Both the position numbers and the translations under genes were made by a program. Source: Betaproteobacteria bacterium (GTDB taxonomy: Bacteria > Pseudomonadota > Gammaproteobacteria > Burkholderiales > Burkholderiaceae_E). Taken from it: a DNA stretch of 11,329 nucleotides. The stretch is taken from contig RFVZ01000064.1 in the NCBI GenBank assembly GCA_009922405.1, positions 1 to 11,329 on the forward strand, given 5' to 3'. This document shows, piece after piece, positions 6,218-11,329 of the stretch; positions within the stretch are counted from its first letter, which is position 1; every line of letters starts with the position of its first letter. The notes below the pieces were generated by a model that saw only the letters and a list, made by a program, of their open reading frames with translations, was not told the origin of the DNA and did not search any database.

Positions 6218-7932
6218 AGCTGCCTTGCGGGTTAGCTCAGCATTGGGCGGGGCGAGATCGCTATCTGATCTTGATTGATTCCCTGGACCCGTATGGGCAG
6301 TTTGAGTTTCTGAAATCACTCTGGGCGGCCGACCCGCAGCGGTGCCGCGATCTGCATATCGTTGGTTTCATTGATACGGCTCCGGATAACGTCCAGCGCG
6401 TCGATGCCCATGAAGGTCGGGTCACACTCACGCTGCATCGAGGTCCGCCCGTGGTCACCGTTCGACGCATGCGTCTGGCCGCCGATGTGGTTTTGTTTGG
6501 GGACCGTGCCGCCACCGATCCTCGACTATTGGAGTGGTTGGCGCGCAAAGCATCGGCGCCCGGAGCGTATTTGGCAGGGCCCTCGATCGAGCAAACACGG
6601 ACAGTTTTGGGTCGACTTGGATTTCTCCGCGAGGACCAGTCAACCGAACATAAAGCCGATTCAGCTGCGTTGCCGACCGGTGCGCGTTGGCAGCAATCGA
6701 GCCGACTCGTTGAATTGCCGACCGCGCGGGTCGGTGCGGTGGCGCGCCTTGCGATCGTGATCGGTGCGGGTTTGGCCGGCTCGGCGGTCGCCGCGGAACT
6801 GGCCCAACGTGGATGGGAGGTTCAAGTCTTCGAGCGCCACGGCGTAATCGCTGCTGAAGCGTCGGGCAATCCAGTCGCAGCATTTCGGCCGCACCTTTCC
6901 CTCGACGATTGCGCGCTTTCACGACTCAGTCGAGCTGGGGTCCAGGCGCTCCATCGAAGCCTCGAGCGTCATGGTGCGTACGCCGACAAACTTGCTGAGC
7001 GAACCGGACTGATCGAGGTGGCCGACAGCCCAGCTGATCTGCGCCGTCTGTCCGTCCTTGCCCAGGCCTACAGCGCTCGGGCCGGCAAGGGCCTTGGCGA
7101 GGTTGAGTTGCTCGATCGCCACGCTGCGTCAAACAAGGCGGGTGCTGCGCTTCTGTCCGGCGGTTTGTGGCTACGCGAAGCCGGTTGGGTGCGTCCGCCG
7201 GCGCTTTGCGCGCGCTGGCTCTGTGAGGATCAGAAGGGCCTGCCCTGGGCTTCGCGGATCATCGTGCGCCGAGGTGTTCAGGTGGATGATCTCCGGGCAG
7301 AAGGGGGGCAATGGGTGGTTCGCGACCGCGACGGCAACGAGCTTGCGCATGCCGCTGTCGTCGTTCTCGCGAATACTCAAACCGCGGCATCGCTGGCCGA
7401 GCGCGCGGGCGGCCTAATAAACGCGCCGTTGGCGGTGCCCGGATCGATCGGTCGCTTTGCGATCGATCAACTGCCAGGCGTTCAATGCGCACTCTCGGGT
7501 GCAGGTTACCTGTTGCCACCCACTGCAGGTGAAGTGATCGCAGCCGCTAATTACGACGGTGGGCCACACAATTCCAACGCTCTCGCAGATTTGCTCATGG
7601 ACTGCCCCAACGCAGTCGTCCCAAAATTTGGTACTCGCTCGAGCGTTCGTTATGCCACTCGGGATCATCTTCCTGTGGCCGGGGAGGTTCCGGTTGCGGT
7701 GAGTCTCGGCTCGAAGGTGGATGCCCCACTCCCTAAGATTGTTCGCCTGCCGGGGCTTTTTGTCTTGACCGGATACGGATCCAGAGGACTGGTCTGGTCC
7801 GCGCTGCTAGCTCAGTTGGTGGCCGCACGGATCAATGGCGAGCCCGATCCGCTTGATGCAGCGCTGATTGACGCCGTCGACCCGGCCCGGTTTTGGCGAC
7901 GTGATCGCCTCAAACGTACAATTACAGCATGA
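6214..7932 (+). CDS. mnmC: MnmC-like tRNA wobble-uridine FAD oxidoreductase with a degenerate N-terminal methyltransferase domain
   Basis: Bifunctional MnmC normally removes the carboxymethyl group from cmnm5(s2)U34 (C-terminal FAD domain) and then methylates nm5U (N-terminal SAM domain). Here, about 572 aa. The FAD half is intact: VIGAGLAGSAVAAELAQRGW (182-201), ASGNPVAAFRPHLSLDD (216-232), and the family C-terminus GLFVLTGYGSRGLVWSALLAQ ... DAVDPARFWRRDRLKR. The first 170 residues still align with the methyltransferase domain (CGLAQHW for NGLPERW; AADPQRCRDLHIV for ADPxxCxRLHFV; EGRVTLTL). However, the glycine-rich SAM loop reads LIDSLDPYGQFEFL, the DGF(A/S)P motif reads FGDRAATDP, and about 35 residues are missing between them. 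The start is inferred as TTG 6214, with AGGGA upstream and a TTGA overlap with the tilS stop; TTG 6148 is an alternative. Its stop overlaps lysC by 4 bp (ATGA). Confidence 0.88.
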   Translation: MKLPCGLAQHWAGRDRYLILIDSLDPYGQFEFLKSLWAADPQRCRDLHIVGFIDTAPDNVQRVDAHEGRVTLTLHRGPPVVTVRRMRLAADVVLFGDRAATDPRLLEWLARKASAPGAYLAGPSIEQTRTVLGRLGFLREDQSTEHKADSAALPTGARWQQSSRLVELPTARVGAVARLAIVIGAGLAGSAVAAELAQRGWEVQVFERHGVIAAEASGNPVAAFRPHLSLDDCALSRLSRAGVQALHRSLERHGAYADKLAERTGLIEVADSPADLRRLSVLAQAYSARAGKGLGEVELLDRHAASNKAGAALLSGGLWLREAGWVRPPALCARWLCEDQKGLPWASRIIVRRGVQVDDLRAEGGQWVVRDRDGNELAHAAVVVLANTQTAASLAERAGGLINAPLAVPGSIGRFAIDQLPGVQCALSGAGYLLPPTAGEVIAAANYDGGPHNSNALADLLMDCPNAVVPKFGTRSSVRYATRDHLPVAGEVPVAVSLGSKVDAPLPKIVRLPGLFVLTGYGSRGLVWSALLAQLVAARINGEPDPLDAALIDAVDPARFWRRDRLKRTITA

Positions 7933-9272
7933 GCAAACTGATCGTTCAAAAATATGGCGGCACCTCAATGGGTTCCGTCGAGCGGATTCGCAACGTCGCG
8001 CGCCGCGTCGCAAAATGGCACCGAGCCGGTTTTCAGATTGTAGTTGTGCCGAGTGCGATGTCGGGCGAGACCAACCGATTGCTCGGTTTGGCAAAGGCCT
8101 GCGCGACCGGATTTGGTGCCGATGGCGTTGCACTGGATGCCGCCCATGCGACCCCGCAGGCCCAGCCAAGCGCACGAGAACTCGATTTGATTGCGGCTAC
8201 CGGCGAACAAGTGTCGTCAGGCTTGCTGGCCATTGCGCTCCAGGCTTACGGAATCGACGCCGTCAGCTTTGCCGGCTGGCAGGTGCCGATTCGGACTGAC
8301 AGCGCTTTCACGAAAGCTCGTATCGAATCGATTGATGATGCCAAAGTGCGTACGCACCTTGATGCGGGGCGCGTCGTAATCATCACCGGATTCCAGGGGG
8401 TTGATTCGGACGGGGACATCACCACGCTCGGTAGAGGTGGGAGCGACACCTCCGCGGTGGCTGTAGCAGCCGCACTGGCTGCCGAAGAGTGTCTGATCTA
8501 TACCGATGTCGATGGTGTTTACACCACCGACCCCCGGGTGGTTCCCGAAGCCCAGCGATTGGCGCGCATCACATTCGAGGAAATGCTCGAAATGGCGTCG
8601 CTGGGTAGCAAAGTTTTGCAGATTCGTTCAGTTGAATTTGCCGGTAAGTACAAGGTCAAAACGCGAGTGCTGTCGAGTCTGACCGATCCAGCGATGGACC
8701 TTGCGATCGAGGCGAGCAGCGGCACCCTGATTACTTTTGAAGAAGATCCCGACGGAGCACACACTATGGAGCAGGCCATCATCAGCGGCATCGCGTTTAA
8801 CCGCGACGAAGCCAAGATCACCCTGACGCGGGTGCCCGATCAGCCCGGCGTTGCATTCCGAATCTTGGGGCCGATTGCCGATGCCAATATCGACGTCGAC
8901 ATGATTATTCAGAATGCAAGTATCGACGGGCATACCGATTTTTCGTTCACTGTGCATCGCAACGAATATCAACGAGCAATTGAGGTCCTCAATACCAAGG
9001 TTTTGCAAGATGTGGGCGCCGCCGAAGTCATTGGTGATGCCAAGATTGCGAAGGTTTCGGTGGTGGGTATTGGGATGCGCAGCCACGTGGGCATCGCGAG
9101 CCTGATGTTCAAGACTTTGGCCGAAGAGCGTATCAATATTGAGATGATTTCAACCAGCGAAATCAAAATCAGTGCCGTAATCGCCGACCGCTACATGGAG
9201 CTCGCCGTCCGGGCATTGCACAAAGCGTTCGGGCTGGATGCACCGGCCGGGCATGTCGGCATCTCAAACTGA
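7929..9272 (+). CDS. lysC: Aspartate kinase
   Basis: Phosphorylates aspartate to aspartyl phosphate, the first step toward lysine, threonine, methionine and diaminopimelate. 447 aa. The kinase domain shows VQKYGGTSMGS (residues 6-16), VVVPSAMSGETNRLL (38-52), ATGEQVSSGLL (90-100), TLGRGGSDTSAVAVAAAL and YTDVDGVYTTDPR. The regulatory region, from about residue 279, carries two ACT domains: GIAFNRDEAKITLTRVPDQPGVAFRIL ... IDVDMIIQNAS, and KVSVVGIGMRSHVGIAS ... EMISTSEIKIS. These are of the lysine/threonine-feedback type seen in beta- and gammaproteobacteria. Residues about 57-82 form an extra Ala-rich loop, which makes it some 30 residues longer than the roughly 415 aa I would expect. The start ATG overlaps the mnmC stop (ATGA). 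An in-frame internal start probably yields a separate regulatory chain (see the entry at 8754). Confidence 0.97.
   Translation: MSKLIVQKYGGTSMGSVERIRNVARRVAKWHRAGFQIVVVPSAMSGETNRLLGLAKACATGFGADGVALDAAHATPQAQPSARELDLIAATGEQVSSGLLAIALQAYGIDAVSFAGWQVPIRTDSAFTKARIESIDDAKVRTHLDAGRVVIITGFQGVDSDGDITTLGRGGSDTSAVAVAAALAAEECLIYTDVDGVYTTDPRVVPEAQRLARITFEEMLEMASLGSKVLQIRSVEFAGKYKVKTRVLSSLTDPAMDLAIEASSGTLITFEEDPDGAHTMEQAIISGIAFNRDEAKITLTRVPDQPGVAFRILGPIADANIDVDMIIQNASIDGHTDFSFTVHRNEYQRAIEVLNTKVLQDVGAAEVIGDAKIAKVSVVGIGMRSHVGIASLMFKTLAEERINIEMISTSEIKISAVIADRYMELAVRALHKAFGLDAPAGHVGISN
8754..8768 (+). promoter_or_regulatory. Probable internal translation start for the LysC beta (regulatory) chain
   Basis: GGAG at 8754-8757, an 8-nt spacer and an in-frame ATG at 8766 precede codon 280, MEQAIISGIAF. 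Starting here would give a 168-residue product made of the two ACT domains. In Corynebacterium glutamicum and Bacillus subtilis, aspartate kinase is made as alpha and beta chains by the same kind of internal start, at the equivalent position (a beta chain of about 170 residues). The site is seen in the sequence; its use here is inferred by analogy. Confidence 0.6.
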
Positions 9273-10407
9273 CTTCGATGCGCTAGTCATCGGCGCAGGG
9301 GTCGTTGGGTTAGCGTGCGCGCGCTCACTGGCGCTGTCCGGCCGCTCGGTATTGGTCGTAGAGGCCGAATCGAAATTTGGTGAACACGCCAGTTCGCGCA
9401 ATTCCGAGGTCATTCACGCGGGGGTCTACTACCCGCCTGGTTCGAACAAAGCGCGACTGTGTGTTCGCGGGAAAGCGCTGTTGTACGCTTACTGTGCCGA
9501 TCGGCAGGTGCCCCATCGGCGACTCGGTAAGCTAATCGTTGCCACCACGCCCGAAGAGTTGGGCGCGCTCGAAACGATCCGTGCGCGAGCATCCGCCTGT
9601 GGGGTTGAACTCGAATCGCGCAGCCACCGCCAAGTCGCCGCGATGGAGCCCGCCATCGTTTGTCAGGAAGCCTTGTGGTCTTCAACCAGCGGCATCATTG
9701 ACAGTCACGCCTACATGCTGTCTTTGATAGGCGATCTGGAGCAGGGCGGCGGGACGGTGGTTTTTCGGACCCAATTCATGCGCGCTGAACGTGCCGGTTC
9801 CAATTGGCACGTCTGGCTTGGGGAAGCGAGTCGAAGGCCCGAGAAGGGTGCGACCGCTGTTGTCGGTGACCCAGCTGAAATCACCGTTCGTCAGATCGTT
9901 AATTGCGCAGGATTGCATGCCCCGCGGGTCGCGGCAGCGATTGAGGGTCTGGCGGAATCAGGCTTGCCGCGCCAACGTTACTGCCGGGGGCATTACTTTG
10001 GACTACGGGGGCGCAACCCCTTCCGACACCTGGTCTATCCGGTGCCGGTTCAGCACGGATTGGGTATTCACGTCACCCTCGACCTCGCGGGTCAGGCGCG
10101 ATTTGGCCCCGATGTTGCGAGTTGGCCTGATGAGATTGATTATGGATTTGAGTCCGATCGAGCGCCAGTCTTTGCGAAGGCGATCCGACAGTATTTCCCG
10201 AGCCTCCAAGACGACCAACTCGTTCCGTCTTACACAGGCCTGCGGGCAAAGATTTCCGGACCTGACGAACCGGGGGCTGATTTCCGGATCGATGGCCCGC
10301 AAACCCATGGTCTAAAGGGCGTCGTCAACCTGATGGGGATCGAATCCCCTGGGCTGACCTCGAGTCTCGCGATTTCTGAAGAAGTATTGGTTGAGGTCGA
10401 TGGGTGA
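9253..10407 (+). CDS. lhgO: FAD-dependent L-2-hydroxyglutarate oxidase/dehydrogenase-like protein
   Basis: DAO-type flavoprotein of the L2HGDH/LhgO family, which oxidises L-2-hydroxyglutarate to 2-oxoglutarate and in E. coli passes electrons to the quinone pool; 384 aa. Seen: the dinucleotide-binding ALVIGAGVVGLACARSLA (residues 10-27) with Glu37 ending the second strand, the family signature HASSRNSEVIHAGVYYPPGS (45-64) and KARLCVRGK, then YPVPVQHGLGIHVTLDLAGQ, SYTGLRAKISGP and VNLMGIESPGLTSSLAISEE near the C-terminus. The match to this family is strong, but substrate identity is not proven. The start MSASQTDFDALVIG fits the family N-terminus; an alternative ATG lies at 9238. It overlaps lysC by 20 bp and so belongs to the same unit, an unusual place for it. 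It may act in metabolite repair; a link to lysine metabolism is speculation. Confidence 0.87.
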   Translation: MSASQTDFDALVIGAGVVGLACARSLALSGRSVLVVEAESKFGEHASSRNSEVIHAGVYYPPGSNKARLCVRGKALLYAYCADRQVPHRRLGKLIVATTPEELGALETIRARASACGVELESRSHRQVAAMEPAIVCQEALWSSTSGIIDSHAYMLSLIGDLEQGGGTVVFRTQFMRAERAGSNWHVWLGEASRRPEKGATAVVGDPAEITVRQIVNCAGLHAPRVAAAIEGLAESGLPRQRYCRGHYFGLRGRNPFRHLVYPVPVQHGLGIHVTLDLAGQARFGPDVASWPDEIDYGFESDRAPVFAKAIRQYFPSLQDDQLVPSYTGLRAKISGPDEPGADFRIDGPQTHGLKGVVNLMGIESPGLTSSLAISEEVLVEVDG

Positions 10408-10416
10408 CCAGCCGAA

Positions 10417-10439
10417 CTTAGGAGAATCAAAGTCCTAAG
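10417..10439. repeat. Perfect 7-bp inverted repeat upstream of tRNA-Ser
   Basis: CTTAGGA (10417-10423) and TCCTAAG (10433-10439) are perfect inverted copies around a 9-nt loop. No T-run follows, so it is a poor intrinsic terminator for the upstream operon. It overlaps the -35 region of the tRNA promoter candidate, so it could be an operator or just a weak hairpin. Confidence 0.45.
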
Positions 10440-10455
10440 CGGCACAAGACCCGTG

Positions 10456-10461
10456 TAGAAT
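10456..10461 (+). promoter_or_regulatory. Candidate -10 element of the tRNA-Ser promoter
   Basis: TAGAAT (five of six matches to TATAAT) lies 13 nt before the tRNA. The predicted start near 10468 would leave a leader of about 7 nt. A GC-rich discriminator (CTGGG) follows, as in stringently controlled stable RNA promoters. The hexamer about 17 nt upstream (TCCTAA) is a weak -35. Confidence 0.5.
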
Positions 10462-10474
10462 CTGGGCTTGGTTA

Positions 10475-10565
10475 GGAGTCGTGACCGAGTGGCCGAAGGT
10501 GCTCCCCTGCTAAGGGAGTATATGCCAAAAGCGTATCGTGGGTTCGAATCCCACCGACTCCGCCA
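10475..10565 (+). tRNA. tRNA-Ser (anticodon GCU)
   Basis: A 91-nt class II tRNA with encoded CCA. The acceptor stem GGAGTCG (10475-10481) pairs with CGACTCC (10555-10561), followed by discriminator G and CCA (10563-10565). The anticodon stem CTCCC/GGGAG (10502-10506 / 10514-10518) encloses loop CTGCTAA with anticodon GCT at 10509-10511, reading AGC and AGU serine codons. A long variable arm (ATATGC/GCGTAT) is typical of serine tRNAs. The T arm GTGGG-TTCGAAT-CCCAC is perfect. lysC next to a tRNA-Ser is a recurrent arrangement in related bacteria, here interrupted by the FAD oxidase gene. Its 3' end is repeated downstream. Confidence 0.97.
10546..10565 (+). repeat. Putative attachment-site repeat, copy 1 (3' end of tRNA-Ser)
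   Basis: GAATCCCACCGACTCCGCCA, the last 20 nt of the tRNA gene, occurs again without mismatch at 10680-10699. The 3' end of a tRNA gene is the common target of tyrosine-recombinase elements, which leave such direct repeats. No integrase gene is seen in the window. Confidence 0.7.
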
Positions 10566-10601
10566 AAAAGCAAAGGCCCGCCTGGGCCTTTCTTGCTTTT
10601 T
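10566..10601. terminator. Strong bidirectional intrinsic terminator after tRNA-Ser
   Basis: AAAAAGCAAAGGCCC on the left pairs with GGGCCTTTCTTGCTTTTT on the right around the loop GCCT, with a small 3-nt bulge. A T-run ends the right arm and an A-run begins the left arm, so it can act on both strands. It would end tRNA-Ser transcripts from the left and any glyA/nrdR-like transcripts from the right. Confidence 0.85.
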
Positions 10602-10606
10602 GATCG

Positions 10607-10672
10607 GATTCGGAAGCGAGCCACCTGCGTGGCTCGCGTTGTGATTCGAAGCGGCGAGCCTACGAGCGAGCC
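10607..10672. repeat. Repetitive GCGAGCC cluster with a perfect hairpin between the two att-like repeats
   Basis: GCGAGCC occurs at 10616, 10654 and 10666, and inverted as GGCTCGC at 10631. GCGAGCCAC / GTGGCTCGC (10616-10624 / 10629-10637) form a perfect 9-bp stem with a CTGC loop. The blocks GATTCGGAAGCGAGCC (10607-10622) and GATTCGAAGCGGCGAGCC (10643-10660) look like imperfect direct copies. No gene is seen here. It could be an extragenic palindromic element or debris of an inserted element. Confidence 0.6.
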
Positions 10673-10679
10673 GCCGGGA

Positions 10680-10699
10680 GAATCCCACCGACTCCGCCA
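10680..10699 (+). repeat. Putative attachment-site repeat, copy 2 (displaced tRNA-Ser 3' end)
   Basis: Exact 20-bp copy of the tRNA-Ser 3' end, 114 bp beyond the first copy. The preceding 71 nt show no resemblance to the rest of a tRNA-Ser, so this is an isolated 3' fragment and not a decayed second tRNA. It coincides with the point where the nrdR-like reading frame loses similarity to NrdR. Confidence 0.7.
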
Positions 10700-10850
10700 A
10701 CAACTCCACCGCCGGAAGCGCGATTTTGCTGAGTTCGTCGGTGGTGAAACGCTTCTCGCACTTCAGGCAGCGTCGGATGACATCGCTTTCGTCCGATTCG
10801 CGCGTCGCGACGATTTGCGTTTCGTCGTGGGCGCAAACGGGGCAGCGCAT
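10700..10850 (-). pseudogene. nrdR: nrdR-like fragment: zinc ribbon only, ATP-cone missing
   Basis: From the ATG at 10850, the first 50 codons read MRCPVCAHDETQIVATRESD ... IRRCLKCEKRFTTDELSKIALPAVELL. This matches the N-terminal zinc ribbon of NrdR, the repressor of ribonucleotide reductase genes: Cys3, Cys6, Cys28 and Cys31 are kept, as are RFTT and ALPAV. NrdR should continue for another 100 or so residues with an ATP-cone; instead the frame enters the displaced tRNA-Ser 3' repeat at codon 51. It stays open to 10230 only by running antisense to the tRNA and the FAD oxidase gene. Two arginines of the usual RRRRC stretch are also missing. Position 14 nt after glyA is where betaproteobacterial nrdR lies. 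The likely reading is a truncated pseudogene. A short mobile-element zinc-ribbon protein is the alternative. Confidence 0.6.
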
Positions 10851-10864
10851 TCGCCGTTGCTAGG

Positions 10865-11329
10865 CTAACGATAAACGGGGAAGTCGCGCGTCAGCGCCGT
10901 TACCCTGTCGCGCACGGCAGCGATATTGGGGGCGTCGTGCGGCTTGTCCAGCACGTCGGCAATCAGGTGCGCAGTCTGCCGCGCCTGCTCTTCCTTGAAA
11001 CCGCGCGTCGTCATTGCCGGTGTCCCCAGGCGGATGCCACTGGTCACCATCGGCTTTTGCGGGTCATTCGGGATGCCGTTCTTATTGCAGGTCATGTACG
11101 CGTCGCCCAAGACGGCCTCGGCTTCCTTGCCGGTCAGGTTCTTGGGGCGCAGGTCGACCAGCATCACGTGGCTTTCGGTGCGGCCGCTGACGATGCGCAG
11201 GCCGCGCTCGATAAGTGTTTCGGCCAGCACGCGGGCGTTGTCCACCACCTGCTGCTGATAAGCCTTGAAATCAGGCTGCAGCGCTTCCTTGAAGGCCACG
11301 GCCTTGCCGGCGATGACGTGCATCAATGG
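10865..11329 (-). CDS. glyA: Serine hydroxymethyltransferase (C-terminal part; 5' end beyond the right edge)
   Basis: PLP enzyme interconverting serine plus tetrahydrofolate with glycine plus 5,10-methylene-tetrahydrofolate, the main source of one-carbon units. The window holds the last 154 codons, starting PLMHVIAGKAVAFKEAL, the segment shortly after the PLP lysine region. Other clear family blocks are SGRTESHVMLVDLR, LTGKEAEAVLGDA, NGIPNDPQKPMVTSGIRLGTPAMTTRGF (its Arg in SGIR corresponds to the substrate-carboxylate-binding Arg of the E. coli enzyme) and the C-terminal ALTRDFPVYR. It resembles betaproteobacterial GlyA closely. The frame is intact and runs off the right end. It converges on the tRNA-Ser and precedes the nrdR-like fragment by 14 nt. 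Confidence 0.97.
   Translation of the reverse strand, partial: PLMHVIAGKAVAFKEALQPDFKAYQQQVVDNARVLAETLIERGLRIVSGRTESHVMLVDLRPKNLTGKEAEAVLGDAYMTCNKNGIPNDPQKPMVTSGIRLGTPAMTTRGFKEEQARQTAHLIADVLDKPHDAPNIAAVRDRVTALTRDFPVYR

Noticed and set aside
10417..10439. Terminator of the lysC/lhgO operon
   Set aside because: The hairpin is only 7 bp with a 9-nt loop and no T-run; the strong terminator lies after the tRNA.
10609..10699. A second, degenerate tRNA-Ser
   Set aside because: Only the last 20 nt match; no acceptor 5' strand, anticodon arm or variable arm can be aligned in the preceding 71 nt.
10230..10850. A single 206-codon minus-strand open frame beginning as NrdR
   Set aside because: Beyond codon 50 it reads the tRNA 3' repeat, the antisense of tRNA-Ser (giving the familiar artefact RWDSNPR) and the antisense of the FAD oxidase gene. 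Only the first 50 codons are supported.
1..11329. CRISPR array, transposase, integrase or toxin-antitoxin genes
   Set aside because: No regularly spaced repeats and no such protein motifs were seen on either strand; the mobile-element hint rests only on the tRNA repeat.

Overview
The window looks like a chromosomal segment of a betaproteobacterium, probably close to Burkholderiales, of moderately high GC (about 60% by eye). The basis is gene order and protein character. The order lpxH - cyclophilin - TPR protein <-> cysS - AlkA-type glycosylase - accA - tilS - lysC - tRNA-Ser, followed by glyA with an nrdR-like gene, is one I know from betaproteobacteria. LysC, GlyA and the TPR protein also read like betaproteobacterial versions. 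This is recall of synteny, not a database search.

Left part (1-1593, minus strand): a secreted TPR protein, a signal-peptide-bearing cyclophilin and the N-terminal part of lpxH (lipid A synthesis; runs off the left edge) form a probable operon. A short gap with candidate promoters separates them from the divergent cysS.

Centre (1634-10407, plus strand): seven tightly packed genes with gaps of 18 nt or less and several short overlaps, so probably one long transcription unit. They are cysS (Cys-tRNA synthetase), a DNA-3-methyladenine glycosylase, accA (fatty acid synthesis), tilS (tRNA-Ile lysidine), an mnmC-like gene (wobble uridine modification), lysC (aspartate kinase) and an L-2-hydroxyglutarate oxidase-like flavoprotein. 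tRNA charging and wobble modification are over-represented (cysS, tilS, mnmC, then tRNA-Ser). The MnmC homologue keeps its FAD oxidoreductase half, but its N-terminal methyltransferase half has lost the SAM-binding and catalytic motifs.

Right part (10408-11329): tRNA-Ser(GCU) with its own probable promoter and a strong bidirectional terminator. The last 20 bp of the tRNA recur 114 bp downstream as a perfect direct repeat, resembling an attL/attR pair left by an integrated element. The second copy sits exactly where an nrdR-like gene (minus strand, next to glyA) breaks off: only the zinc ribbon of NrdR remains and the ATP-cone is gone. The 3' half of glyA ends the window.

No CRISPR array, transposase or integrase gene is visible. 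The most unusual signals are the degenerate MnmC N-domain and the tRNA-Ser / truncated nrdR junction.
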